Below are positions 55,359 through 63,868 of a stretch of 64,000 nucleotides of DNA, one piece after another. Position 1 is the stretch's first letter, and the number at the start of each line of letters is the position of its first letter. Source of the DNA: Methylobacterium mesophilicum (GTDB lineage Bacteria > Pseudomonadota > Alphaproteobacteria > Rhizobiales > Beijerinckiaceae). The translations under genes were made by a program, and so were the position numbers. The stretch is taken from assembly GCF_022179445.1 (NCBI RefSeq), contig NZ_BPQU01000004.1, forward strand, positions 211,744 through 275,743, given 5' to 3'. The notes below the pieces were generated by a model. It made no database searches. It saw nothing but the letters and a program-made list of their open reading frames with translations, and had not been told where the DNA came from.

Positions 55359-55958
55359 ATGCATGCCCCCGTGTTTGACCCGCGCGACGCACGATTCATG
55401 CTCACTTCCGGTCCTTCTCCCGCCCTCGCGCCGGAAACCTTCGTGGCGCAGCCGGCCCCCGGCCGCGCCTGCGGCGCCTGCACCCTGTGCTGCAAGGTCT
55501 ACGACGTGCCGGCGGTGGAGAGCGTCGCGGGCCAGTGGTGCCGCCACACCAAGGCCGGCCAGGGCTGTGCGATCCACGCGACGCGCCCCGACCATTGCCG
55601 GGCGTTCCACTGCCTCTGGATGACCGAGAGCTGGCTCGGCCCGGAATGGAAGCCCGACCGCGCCAAGATGGTGCTCACCCTGGACCCGCTGTCCCGCAAC
55701 ATGAACGTGCAGGTCGATCCCGGCCAGGCGAATGTCTGGCGCCGGGAGCCCTATTACGGCCAGCTCAAGCGCTGGGCGGCGGCCTCGGTGCCCCTCCGGC
55801 GCCACGTGCTGGTGCACGTCAACAAGACCACCACTGTCGTCCTGCCCGACCGCGACGTGAGCCTCGGGGTGGTGGGGCCGGACGAGCGGATCGTCTCGCA
55901 CGACCGGATGACCCCGCAGGGTCCGAGCTTCGACGTGCAGAAGGTGAAGGCCGCGTAA
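55359..55958 (+). CDS. Cysteine-cluster protein (YkgJ-like)
   Basis: The 199-residue product has a cysteine cluster near residues 38-90: RACGACTLCCKVYDV, WCRHTKAGQGCAIHATRPDH, CRAFHCLW. The CxxCTLCC and GCxIHxxRPxxCRxF pattern is that of YkgJ-type proteins, thought to bind zinc or an iron-sulfur cluster. The partner or reaction is unknown. A start at Met14 (55398) is possible. It is divergent from the aminotransferase gene. Confidence 0.75.
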   Translation: MHAPVFDPRDARFMLTSGPSPALAPETFVAQPAPGRACGACTLCCKVYDVPAVESVAGQWCRHTKAGQGCAIHATRPDHCRAFHCLWMTESWLGPEWKPDRAKMVLTLDPLSRNMNVQVDPGQANVWRREPYYGQLKRWAAASVPLRRHVLVHVNKTTTVVLPDRDVSLGVVGPDERIVSHDRMTPQGPSFDVQKVKAA

Positions 55959-55998
55959 CGCCCTTGCGGCATCCCGCCATTTGCCCGACTGATCGGGC

Positions 55999-56493
55999 AT
56001 GACGACGATCCACGATTTCACCGTGCCGGCGGCGGACGGCAGCCCTTATCCCCTCGCGCGGCATCGGGGCGAGGTACTGCTCATCGTCAACACCGCCTCG
56101 CGATGCGGTTTCACCCCGCAATATACCGGGCTCGAGGCCCTGTGGCGGGCCCATCGCGCCGAAGGCCTGACGGTGCTCGGCTTCCCCTGCAACCAGTTCG
56201 GCGCCCAGGAGCCGGGGGACGCGGCCGAGATCGCGAGCTTCTGCTCGCTGACCTACGACGTCAGCTTCCCGGTGCTCGGCAAGGTCGCGGTGAACGGCCC
56301 GGAGGCCGAGCCGCTGTTCGACCACCTGAAGCAGGAGCGCTCGGGGCTGTTCGGCACCAAGGCGATCAAGTGGAATTTTACGAAATTTCTGGTCGCGCGG
56401 AACGGCGCGGTGATCGCCCGGTTCGCGCCGTCGGCCAAGCCCGCCTCGCTTGAGGGGAAGGTCCGGGAAGCGCTGGCGCAGCCGGCGGGGTGA
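55999..56493 (+). CDS. Glutathione peroxidase family protein
   Basis: The 164-residue product has the peroxidatic cysteine motif NTASRCGFTPQY (Cys36), LGFPCNQFGAQEPG, and WNFTKFLVARNG. Cys at 36 with the conserved Gln and Trp form the catalytic set; the second Cys at FPCNQF is typical. It reduces hydroperoxides using glutathione or, as in many bacterial forms, thioredoxin. It begins 41 bases after the cysteine-cluster gene, on the same strand. Confidence 0.93.
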   Translation: MTTIHDFTVPAADGSPYPLARHRGEVLLIVNTASRCGFTPQYTGLEALWRAHRAEGLTVLGFPCNQFGAQEPGDAAEIASFCSLTYDVSFPVLGKVAVNGPEAEPLFDHLKQERSGLFGTKAIKWNFTKFLVARNGAVIARFAPSAKPASLEGKVREALAQPAG

Positions 56494-56569
56494 GACTTTT
56501 CGAGACCGCTGCTGCGTTTCCAGTGACTCACCTCAGACCCGTGTTGCTACGCAGACCGCGTCCATCACT

Positions 56570-56685
56570 CTGTCATCCCGGGGCGCCGCAGGCGAGTCCG
56601 GGATCCAGCGCCGCCGGCATTGCAAGTGCTTGAGCTGTTGGTGGTTATGGATCTCGGGCTCCGCTTCGCGGCCCCGGGATGACAG
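56570..56685. repeat. Palindromic repeat (family D)
   Basis: CTGTCATCCCGGGG (56570-56583) pairs perfectly with CCCCGGGATGACAG (56672-56685). Inner arms CGAGTCCGGGATC/GATCTCGGGCT and GCCGC/GCGGC extend it. The element fills the gap after the glutathione peroxidase gene. This is a different family from the other repeats. Confidence 0.82.
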
Positions 56686-56779
56686 GGCGGGGGATCGAAC
56701 GCCTGGGAAACTTCGATATTCGCGCGCGAATAATATTTCTCTGGGATGGCGAAGCCAGCCGCCCGACTCGAGCCCAGCC

Positions 56780-57085
56780 TTAAACGGGATCGAGATCGGC
56801 CTCCGCCAGCCGTCGAGTCTCCGCCGCCAGCCGCAGTAGGCTCCGCAGCGGCGCGATCCGCGACGGGCGCATCGCGTCGCGCAGGATGCCGACCAGAAAC
56901 CGGGCCTCGGCGATCCTGTGCAGAGTGGTATCAGCGGCGCCGGCAATCAGCGCCTGCCGCTCCAACCGTGACAGGGCCGCGAACAGCGCCTGGCCCGCCG
57001 CGGCGTCGTCGGAAGACTGTCTGTCGGCCAGGAGCGCAGCCAACGCGTCTTCGAAACGACTGTCGTGGCAAGGATCGGCGCGCAT
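56780..57085 (-). CDS. Small helical protein of unknown function
   Basis: A 101-residue frame with an amphipathic helical composition: FEDALAALLADRQSSDDAAA, FAALSRLERQALIAGAADTT and PLRSLLRLAAETRRLAE. No known domain. It sits between a palindromic repeat and the ATP12 gene. The codon pattern looks coding, but the start is uncertain. Confidence 0.5.
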   Translation of the reverse strand: MRADPCHDSRFEDALAALLADRQSSDDAAAGQALFAALSRLERQALIAGAADTTLHRIAEARFLVGILRDAMRPSRIAPLRSLLRLAAETRRLAEADLDPV

Positions 57086-57217
57086 GGGTTGGTCCGACGG
57101 CTGGAATAGCCGGACCCTAAGTCAATCCTCGCCGCCTGTCAGCCGGCGACACGATCTCCCACCAATGCGCCTGGGAATGTTGCGCAAGTGCATCTGAGCA
57201 ATCCGCCCAGATCCGGC

Positions 57218-58006
57218 TTAGACGCTAACGATCAGCTCGGCCGCAGCCTCGAACTCCGCCCGGCGGATCGCCAGCCGCGCCTCGGCCTCGGCATCCCGGC
57301 CCCAGACGTCCGCCTGGTAGGTCTCGTCCACAAGGGCCGCATCCCAGGCCTCGGCCGGGCTGAGGCGGCCGCGCAGGACCGCGAGCGCGATCAGCAGCGA
57401 GCCGGTCAGCGTGGTCAGCGTGTGCAGACCGGCCAGCCGGAACGGGCTTTCCACCGCCGCGACGGCATCGGACAGCGACCGGACCGTGTCGGGCGGCTGC
57501 GCGACATGCATCACGCCCTCGCTGAGGATCACCCGGGCTCCGAAGGTCTCGCGAGCCCAGTCGAGCACAGGGTCCCACGCGGCAGCCTGGGCCGAGACCA
57601 AGCGCTCCGGATCTCCGGCGCGATAGGCGATCAGGTCGGTGCCCGCATAGGCGCAGAGATCCTCAACCACGGCCGCGTGCCGGGGGGCCACACCGTCGAT
57701 GCTGGTATTGGCGAGCCGTGTCAGCGGCATTCTGGCCGGATCGATCACCGTGTCCTGCGCGGCCCATTCGGCCGCGACCTTCTCAGCCAGCGCACGAGTC
57801 GGCAGGCTCAGCGGGTTGCGGGCGGGCGTGTTGGCCGGACGGCCGTCGAGGGTCAACCGGAACCCGTCCGGGCCTTCGGCGAAGCCGGCCTCATTGTAGA
57901 ACCGGCGGGGCAGGGCGGGTTTGGCATGGCCGCGGGCCGCGCGTACCGGGTCGGGGCGTTCCCCGTCGCCCGGTTCGCCGAGCCACTCGTTCGTCACATC
58001 GCTCAT
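57218..58006 (-). CDS. ATP12 family chaperone for F1-ATPase assembly
   Basis: The 262-residue product has PRRFYNEAGFAEG, FRLTLDGRPANTPARNPL, ALAEKVAAEWAAQ, PLTRLANTSIDGV and a C-terminal LVDETYQADVWGRDAEAEAR. These are the family's core segments, including the conserved Trp. ATP12 binds the F1 alpha subunit during ATP-synthase assembly in mitochondria; alphaproteobacteria carry homologues. The gene lies 48 bases after the HAD gene on the same strand, a common pairing in alphaproteobacteria. Confidence 0.9.
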   Translation of the reverse strand: MSDVTNEWLGEPGDGERPDPVRAARGHAKPALPRRFYNEAGFAEGPDGFRLTLDGRPANTPARNPLSLPTRALAEKVAAEWAAQDTVIDPARMPLTRLANTSIDGVAPRHAAVVEDLCAYAGTDLIAYRAGDPERLVSAQAAAWDPVLDWARETFGARVILSEGVMHVAQPPDTVRSLSDAVAAVESPFRLAGLHTLTTLTGSLLIALAVLRGRLSPAEAWDAALVDETYQADVWGRDAEAEARLAIRRAEFEAAAELIVSV

Positions 58007-58054
58007 GGATGCCAGATAGGTGCTTTCCAGGACGTCGGCGAGCCTCGTTGCAAG

Positions 58055-58711
58055 CTAAGTCTCACCCCCGGAGAACAACCCCTCCAGCGCGCCCGCGCTC
58101 GACACCACCGTGACCGCCCCGGCCCCGTAGAGGGCGCCGGCCGGGTGGTAGCCCCAGCCGACCCCGACCGCCACGGCACCGGCCGCGACGCCCATGCCGA
58201 TGTCGAAGGTCGTGTCGCCGACCATGATGGTAGCGTCCGGGGTGCAGCCGGCTTCCGCCATCGCCTGCTGCAGCATGGTCGGGTCGGGCTTGGATGGCGC
58301 GTCGTCCGCGCTCTGCGTGGTGGCGAACCAGTCGGCCCAGCCGTGATGGGCGATCAGGCGATCCACCCCGCGCCGGGACTTGCCGGTGGCAAGCCCGATC
58401 AGCACGTCGTCGCGGGCATGCAGACGCGCCAGCAGGTCGCCCATCCCGGGAAACAGCGGCTCTTCGTAGGCGGGGTCGACCCGCAGGCGATTGTAGGCCT
58501 GCTTGTAGCTCTCGGAGAGGTCCGCGATCGGCCCGTCCTCGCCGACGAGGCGCCGGAACGCCTGCGGCAGCGACAGCCCGACGACCGAGAGCGCCTCGCG
58601 CCGGCCCGGGGCGGGCAGGCCGTTCTCCGCGAAGGCGAGTCCCTGGGCGGCGACGATCAGGTGTTGGCTGTCGACCAAGGTACCGTCGACGTCGAAGACG
58701 ATGAGCTTCAT
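58055..58711 (-). CDS. HAD-family hydrolase (phosphoglycolate phosphatase-like)
   Basis: The 218-residue protein starts VFDVDGTLVDS (nucleophile Asp7, acid/base Asp9) and has LATGKSRRGVDRL, KPDPTMLQQAM and the metal-site MVGDTTFDIGMG. The helical cap between about 15 and 85 marks it as a subfamily I beta-phosphoglucomutase/Gph-type enzyme. The substrate is unknown; phosphoglycolate or another small phosphate ester is possible. It lies just upstream of ATP12 on the same strand. Confidence 0.88.
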   Translation of the reverse strand: MKLIVFDVDGTLVDSQHLIVAAQGLAFAENGLPAPGRREALSVVGLSLPQAFRRLVGEDGPIADLSESYKQAYNRLRVDPAYEEPLFPGMGDLLARLHARDDVLIGLATGKSRRGVDRLIAHHGWADWFATTQSADDAPSKPDPTMLQQAMAEAGCTPDATIMVGDTTFDIGMGVAAGAVAVGVGWGYHPAGALYGAGAVTVVSSAGALEGLFSGGET

Positions 58712-58742
58712 CGCCGCGCCACGTCCGGCCCGGGACGGTCCG

Positions 58743-59189
58743 TCACGGCTTCCGGCCCGGCTGTAGCGGCTGGCCGGGATTCTGCTGCGCGGGCTGGCCG
58801 TGCGTGCGCTCGTAGCCGAGCCGGCAGCGGATCAGGAACCGCCGGCGCTTGCCGCCGCGCAGGGCGCGCTGGTGAGAGGCGCGGTTGCAGGCGGCATAGG
58901 ACCGCCGACGGCGCTCGGCCCGGGCGCTCGAAGCCGGCCGTTGGGCGGCTTGAGGCTGGGCCGCGGGCGGCGCGGGGGAGGGGCCGGCCTGCTGCTGCGG
59001 CAGCTCCGCGGGGGGGGCGGGCTGAGCCGGCATGGGCGGGATCGGCGCCTGCTGGGTCTGCCTGGGCGCACCGGCCGACGGGGACGGGTTCGCCGGGGCG
59101 GTCGGCTTGGCCGTGTCGCCCGGCGCGGCGTAGGCGGCCGGCCCGACGAGGCAGAGGGCAGCGAGGCAGGCCAGCGTCGCGAGCTTCAT
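58743..59189 (-). CDS. Exported Pro-rich protein with a possible PsiF-like segment
   Basis: The 148-residue precursor has a signal peptide (about 1-21, ending AYA), a Pro/Ala/Gln-rich linker to about 90, and a basic C-terminal part: RSYAACNRASHQRALRGGKR-RRF-LIRC. The CN...A....LRG..R..F...C spacing resembles the PsiF repeat of phosphate-starvation-inducible proteins. This is suggestive only; no Pho box was seen upstream. It is likely periplasmic. Confidence 0.55.
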   Translation of the reverse strand: MKLATLACLAALCLVGPAAYAAPGDTAKPTAPANPSPSAGAPRQTQQAPIPPMPAQPAPPAELPQQQAGPSPAPPAAQPQAAQRPASSARAERRRRSYAACNRASHQRALRGGKRRRFLIRCRLGYERTHGQPAQQNPGQPLQPGRKP

Positions 59190-59407
59190 GCGTCAGGGTC
59201 TCGAACCGCGGGAAATCGGCCCCGCGGTGGAACGGCGGGTCGCGGATCAGCATATGAGGCGAGTCGGCCAATTGCCAAGGCGTGCCGGCCCGTAGACTTT
59301 CGGGACCCGGTCCACGCCGCACCGGGGAGGCGCGCGCCGCATCTCGAAAGGGGGTGCCGCTCGGATACCGATGTTGCGCCCGGGCCACCGAGGATCACGA
59401 CCGCGCC

Positions 59408-60121
59408 ATGCCCCTCGTTCTGCTTCCCGGCTTCATGACCGATCCGGACCTGTGGGCCGACATGGCCCCGAGCCTCGCGCCGTTCGGGCCGATCCTGCAC
59501 GGCGACCTGGGCCGGGACGACACCATCGCGGCGATGGCGCGGCGGGTCGCCGAGGAGGCGCCGGAGCGCTTCGCCCTCATCGGCTTCTCGATGGGCGGCT
59601 ACGTGGCGCGGGAGATAGCCCGCCTCGCACCGGAGCGAATCGAGGCGCTCGTGTTGATCGCCACGTCGGCGCGGGCGGACACGCCCGCCCAGGCGCGCCG
59701 GAAGGACGCGGCCGTCGCGAACGTTCGCCGCCAGGGTTTCGCCGGGCTCAGCCGGTCCGCGATCCTCGGATCGGTGCATCCCGACCGGGTCGGCGACCAA
59801 GGTCTCGTCGCCCGCATCCGCAGCATGGGCGACCGCCTCGGCGGCGACGTGTTCCTGCGCCAAGCCGGACAGGCGCGTGCAAGCGACCGGGACAGGCTCG
59901 GCGCGATCACGTGCCCGACCCTGGTGGTGGCGGCCGCCCAGGACGCCCTGCGAAGCCTCGACGAGTCGCGGGAACTGCGAGACGGCATCCCCGGCGCCGC
60001 CCTGATAGTGATCGACGGCTCCGGCCACATGCTTCCGATGGAGGCCCCCGAGGCGCTGGCAGAGGCCATCGTACCGTGGCTGCGCGATCAGCTCTCCGGC
60101 GCCTCGACGATCGGATCGTAG
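59408..60121 (+). CDS. Alpha/beta hydrolase
   Basis: The 237-residue protein begins MPLVLLPGFMTDPDLWADMA, with nucleophile GFSMGG (Ser61) and the late GSGHMLPMEAPEALAEA, in which His completes the triad. The Asp is expected near AAAQDALRS. The small size without a large cap fits carboxylesterase or lactonase-like members; the substrate is unknown. The ATG at 59408 is preferred over an upstream in-frame opening of Arg-rich codons. Its 3' end overlaps the convergent pseudouridine synthase gene by 34 bases. Confidence 0.85.
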   Translation: MPLVLLPGFMTDPDLWADMAPSLAPFGPILHGDLGRDDTIAAMARRVAEEAPERFALIGFSMGGYVAREIARLAPERIEALVLIATSARADTPAQARRKDAAVANVRRQGFAGLSRSAILGSVHPDRVGDQGLVARIRSMGDRLGGDVFLRQAGQARASDRDRLGAITCPTLVVAAAQDALRSLDESRELRDGIPGAALIVIDGSGHMLPMEAPEALAEAIVPWLRDQLSGASTIGS

Positions 60122-61515
60122 CGGGATGCGTCGAAGCCCAGCAGGTTCCAGCTCTGGGCCATGTGCTGCGGCAGCGGCGCGCTGACATCCACGGGCCGGC
60201 CGGTGCGCGGATGCGGAATCACGATCCGCCGGGCGAGCAGGTGGAGCCGGTTCTGGATCCCGCCCGGAAGCTCCCAGTTCTCCACGGAAAAGTATTTCGG
60301 ATCGCCGACGATGGGGTGCCCGATATGGGCCGCGTGAGCACGCAGCTGATGGGTCCGCCCGGTCACGGGCTTGAACGACAGCCACGACAGCTTCTGGGCA
60401 GCCTGATCGACCATCGCGTAATAGGTCAGGGCGTGACTGGCGCCCTCGTCGCCGTGCTTGGCCACCCGCATGCGCGCATCGGCGTCGGTCGGCTCGTCCT
60501 TGGCGAGATAGGTCGAGACCCGACCCTGGCGCACCCGCGGCACGCCCGCAGTGAGCGCCCAGTAGATCTTGCGCGCGGCCCGCGAGCGGAAGCTTTTTGC
60601 CAGCGTCGCGGCCGCCAGCCTCGTCTTGGCGACAATCAGGCAGCCGGCCGTATCCTTGTCGAGCCGGTGGACGAGGCGCGGCTTCTGGCCGTCCGGGCCG
60701 GTCAGCGCGGCGAGCAGCCCGTCGACGTGGCGGACGGTGCCCGACCCGCCCTGGACCGCAAGACCGAAGGGCTTGTTGAGCACCATCATGTCGGCATCCT
60801 CGTAGAGGATCAGCGAGCGGATGAACTCGGCGTCGTCCTGCTCCCGCGCGGCGCTGCGCGGGCGCTCGGTCGGCTGATCGAGACGCAGCGGCGGCACGCG
60901 CACGCTCATGCCGGGCTCCAGCCGGTCGTTCGGTTTGGCGCGCTTGCCGTCGACCCGCAGCTCGCCCTTGCGGACGATGCTCTGCACCCGGGTGAAGGGC
61001 AGGAGCGGGAAGCGCGCGGTGAGGAATCGGTCGATGCGCATGCCGGCCTCGTCCGCCTCGACCGTCAGGGTCTGCACCCCGGAGGCGAGGGTCGCGGAGG
61101 CAGCGGCGCGCTGCTCGCGCCTTGTCGGACCCGCCGGCGCGGCAGGGGGCGAAGGCTGGGCGGCCGGCCGCGACTCGACGGGCTTGGCATACGCCTTCGC
61201 GGCCGGCCTGGCGCTCGGCCGGGGCGGCGCCTTGCGCGGAGGCGCGGCATCGTCGCGCTCGGCCCGGGCAGGCCGCGGCCTCGGCTTCGCCGCCGCCGCC
61301 GCGGCGGCAGCGGCAGCCACGGCGTGGGGCGTGCCCGGTGCGGTCCAGGGATCGCGCGCGCCAGCATCGTCGCCGCGGTTGCGGGCGGCGCGCTCGGCGG
61401 CGTCGCGGGCGCTGGTGCGCGGGCCTGTGCGGGCGCGCTCGCCATACGGCGGAAACTTACCGGACGGGGGCTTGCGTCCCTTCGGGCCGCCGCGGGGGGG
61501 TGGTCGTGTCGTCAT
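60088..61515 (-). CDS. RluA-family 23S rRNA pseudouridine synthase (RluC/D-like)
   Basis: The 475-residue protein has an S4 domain (about 155-215; IDRFLTARFPLLPFTRVQS, KGELRVDGKRAKPNDRLEPG) and the synthase domain with the catalytic Asp in RLVHRLDKDTAGC, then GRTHQLRAHAAHIGHPI. The N-terminal 130-150 residues are Pro/Ala/Arg/Lys-rich low-complexity sequence with an alanine run, as often seen in alphaproteobacterial members. It modifies uridines in 23S rRNA; which sites cannot be told. The Met at 61515 precedes the low-complexity part. Confidence 0.92.
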   Translation of the reverse strand: MTTRPPPRGGPKGRKPPSGKFPPYGERARTGPRTSARDAAERAARNRGDDAGARDPWTAPGTPHAVAAAAAAAAAAKPRPRPARAERDDAAPPRKAPPRPSARPAAKAYAKPVESRPAAQPSPPAAPAGPTRREQRAAASATLASGVQTLTVEADEAGMRIDRFLTARFPLLPFTRVQSIVRKGELRVDGKRAKPNDRLEPGMSVRVPPLRLDQPTERPRSAAREQDDAEFIRSLILYEDADMMVLNKPFGLAVQGGSGTVRHVDGLLAALTGPDGQKPRLVHRLDKDTAGCLIVAKTRLAAATLAKSFRSRAARKIYWALTAGVPRVRQGRVSTYLAKDEPTDADARMRVAKHGDEGASHALTYYAMVDQAAQKLSWLSFKPVTGRTHQLRAHAAHIGHPIVGDPKYFSVENWELPGGIQNRLHLLARRIVIPHPRTGRPVDVSAPLPQHMAQSWNLLGFDASRYDPIVEAPES

Positions 61516-61662
61516 GATTCCGCCAGCACCCGTCTCCGCTTCGGACGGAACGTCCGGGCGCATCGGCCGCGGCGTCGCGGAGGACCCGGACCGATGGGGT
61601 AACCCGGCTCTAGCATCGCGGGGGCGCAGCGGCAAAGGCGGCGATGGCCGACGCCACAACCG

Positions 61663-62598
61663 TCAGTATTTGAGGCCGGTGTCGCACAGCACCGTCACGG
61701 CGACCGCGTCGGCCGGCAGGCGGCCGGAGCCGAGCAGGGCGGCGGCGGCGCAGACATTGGCGGCAGCCGAGTAGCCGACATGCAGGCCCTCCCGCGTCGC
61801 CAGCAACCGGCGCCATCGCACGGCCTCGTCGTCGGTCGCCGCGACAGCCAGATCCATGAACCCGGGATCCCAATGCGGCGGCACGCTGCCGTAGCCCGTC
61901 CCCTGCAAGACGTGACGCGGCTTGGTGATGGCCTCACCCGCCAGCGGCCGGCAGCCCTCGGGCTCCACGGCCGCACAGACGACGCGCGGATCGCGCGCCC
62001 GGAGCGCCGCGGCGACCCCGAGGAAGGTCGCGCCCGTCCCGACCGAGGCGACCCAGGCATCGATCCGCCCCCCGCATTGCGCCCAGATCTCCGGGCCGGT
62101 CGTCTCCCTGTGGATCGCGACGCCCTCCGCGGCATGGAACTGGTCGACATAGAAACCGCCGCGTTCACCGGCCAGGCGTTGCGCCGCCTCGGCAGCCGCC
62201 GCGACATCGGCCCCGGTCACTTGTCCCGGCACGCCATCGACCTGCGGCACCAGTACGACCTCCGCGCCCAGCGCCTCGAGCATTCGCGCCCTCTGCGGGC
62301 TGTTCCCCGCCGACAGGGTGACGACCAGCGGATGACCGAGCGCTGCGCAGGCCACCGCAAGGCCTGCCCCCATATTGCCGCTCGACATCTCCACCACCGG
62401 GGCCGCCGGTGCCAAACGGCCGTCCGCCTGCGCGGCGAGCAGGATGGCGCGGGCGGCGCGATCCTTCACGCTCCCGCCGGGCTGCATGAACTCGGCCTTG
62501 GCCAGGATGCGGCCCGGCCCAGGATGGACGCGATCGAGGGCGATGAGCGGCGTGTTGCCGATCAGATCGAGGGCGGACGCAGCGACAGTCGATGGCAC
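61663..62598 (-). CDS. Cysteine synthase-like PLP enzyme
   Basis: The 311-residue protein is a fold-type II PLP enzyme: SALDLIGNTPLIALDRV, PLP lysine in GGSVKDRAAR (Lys45), the phosphate loop SVGTGATFLGVA, and LHVGYSAAANVCAA. The substrate-binding loop reads SSGNMG where O-acetylserine sulfhydrylases have TSGNTG, so the donor substrate may differ from CysK. Related proteins include cystathionine beta-synthase-like and D-aminoacid-type enzymes. Function beyond the family is open. Confidence 0.85.
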   Translation of the reverse strand: MPSTVAASALDLIGNTPLIALDRVHPGPGRILAKAEFMQPGGSVKDRAARAILLAAQADGRLAPAAPVVEMSSGNMGAGLAVACAALGHPLVVTLSAGNSPQRARMLEALGAEVVLVPQVDGVPGQVTGADVAAAAEAAQRLAGERGGFYVDQFHAAEGVAIHRETTGPEIWAQCGGRIDAWVASVGTGATFLGVAAALRARDPRVVCAAVEPEGCRPLAGEAITKPRHVLQGTGYGSVPPHWDPGFMDLAVAATDDEAVRWRRLLATREGLHVGYSAAANVCAAAALLGSGRLPADAVAVTVLCDTGLKY

Positions 62599-62687
62599 GG
62601 ACGCGGACTCGGCTCGGGTGACTCCACCGGTGCTGTCTAGCAGCCGCGCCGTGCGCCCGACAGAGAAGGCGCCGCGCGCACGCGCGC

Positions 62688-63149
62688 CTACGACCGCCGC
62701 TCGGCCAACAGTCGCGCCTTCAGCCCAACCGGGTAGAGTTCGGGCCCGCCGTCGCGATCGAGGGCCTCAAGATCGTACCAGCGGGCAAGGCACGGCGTGC
62801 CGGAATCCTCGTGGAAGACGATGCATTCCTGCGTATCGAGCGGGTCGGGCGGCAGGGCGACCGGGAATAGGAACAGCACCTCGTGGCCCAGGCTGCCCTC
62901 GTGAGTGTAGAGGTTCTCCATCACGATCGGAGCACCGAGGACCCGCACCGTGAGACCAAGCTCCTCCCGGAACTCCCGAACGAGCGCCGCCTCGGCCAAC
63001 TCGCCGAATTCCACACTGCCTCCGAGCGGTCGCACGCCTTTGAGGCGCCCGTCGTCGGTATAGACCTCGGCGACGAGCAACTGCCGCCCGCGCCAGGGCA
63101 GGCCCAGCGCCTTCACGCGGATCTCCGGAGAGGGGCGCCAGACTGTCAT
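62688..63149 (-). CDS. Nudix hydrolase
   Basis: The 153-residue protein has a perfect Nudix box at residues 44-66: Gly44, Glu50, Arg58-Glu59, Glu62-Glu63 and Gly65 in GSVEFGE..REFREELGL. Nudix enzymes hydrolyse nucleoside diphosphates linked to another group, X. The specific substrate is not told by sequence. The Met at 63149 (TVWRPSPEIRVKALG) is the likely start; upstream codons look non-coding. Confidence 0.88.
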   Translation of the reverse strand: MTVWRPSPEIRVKALGLPWRGRQLLVAEVYTDDGRLKGVRPLGGSVEFGELAEAALVREFREELGLTVRVLGAPIVMENLYTHEGSLGHEVLFLFPVALPPDPLDTQECIVFHEDSGTPCLARWYDLEALDRDGGPELYPVGLKARLLAERRS

Positions 63150-63490
63150 GCGGTCTGGTATGCCGCGGCTCGCAAACCGACAATGGTCCAGGGTGCGGGA
63201 TCCGTGGTTTCCGGCGGCGCGCAGAACGTTGTTGCCCGCCGTACACATTGCGGACGGGCTCAACGCGGCAAAAGCTTCGTCGCGCCGATGTTCTGTTTCA
63301 TCGTCGAATGCCGATGCAGCGCGCGTCGGAAGTCTTTGGACCGTCCACGGACTTGCGCGAACCTAACGGCTGCTCCGGAGTTTCTTGCGATCAGCCGGAG
63401 GTCCTGAAGGGCGGGGACACAGTCTCCCGCCCGCAGCCGCGACAGGTTCGGCATCCCGGATGCCTGGCCGAGATCCGCCAGGTGCGAACG
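63150..63490. other. Intergenic region between the Nudix and HigA-like genes
   Basis: About 340 bases with no convincing gene. A 64-codon frame on the minus strand (63260-63454) is rich in Arg and Leu and lacks family similarity or a good ribosome-binding site. No hairpin, promoter or repeat of the known families was recognised. Confidence 0.4.
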
Positions 63491-63868
63491 TTACGCGAAG
63501 GCGTGCTTTCGCTCAGGCGTCTGGGCCCGTGTCTGGGCAACCTGCAGCCGTGTCGCGGCGACCTGAGACCAAGCCTTGGCCATCGAGTCGTTCCGAACAT
63601 TCCGCTCGCGCCTGCGCACGGCGGCGATGTCGAACTGCTTCTGCATCTCCATCATCATTTCCATACTGTACCCGAACGCCTTCTCGATCTGGAAAGCCAG
63701 GTCGGCAGTCAGAGGGGACTTCTCGGTGAGAAAATCCGTCAGCGCGTGACGCGTGACGCCTAGAAGTCCGGCCGCCTCCATGATGGTGAGGTTGCGCGGC
63801 TCGAAGACCTTGCGGCGAACGAACAGGCCGGGATGACACGGATTTGCCGGTTGATGGACAGCGTTCAC
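63491..63868 (-). CDS. HigA-like HTH antitoxin with extended C-terminus
   Basis: The 125-residue product has the HigA pattern: HPGLFVRRKVFEPRNLTIME, AAGLLGVTRHALTDFL, EKSPLTADLAFQIEKAFGYSMEMMMEMQ. In HigBA pairs this protein represses its operon and neutralises the HigB (RelE-like) mRNase. The GTG at 63868 is chosen: AAGGAG lies six bases before it. A TTG six codons upstream is the other option. The C-terminal 35-40 residues go beyond the usual HigA length of about 95. The toxin gene, usually upstream of higA on the same strand, would lie in the remaining 130 bases or beyond the window; it is not seen. Confidence 0.8.
   Translation of the reverse strand: MNAVHQPANPCHPGLFVRRKVFEPRNLTIMEAAGLLGVTRHALTDFLTEKSPLTADLAFQIEKAFGYSMEMMMEMQKQFDIAAVRRRERNVRNDSMAKAWSQVAATRLQVAQTRAQTPERKHAFA

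Noticed and set aside
63260..63454. 64-codon minus-strand frame between the Nudix and HigA-like genes
   Set aside because: No ribosome-binding site, no family likeness and unconvincing composition.
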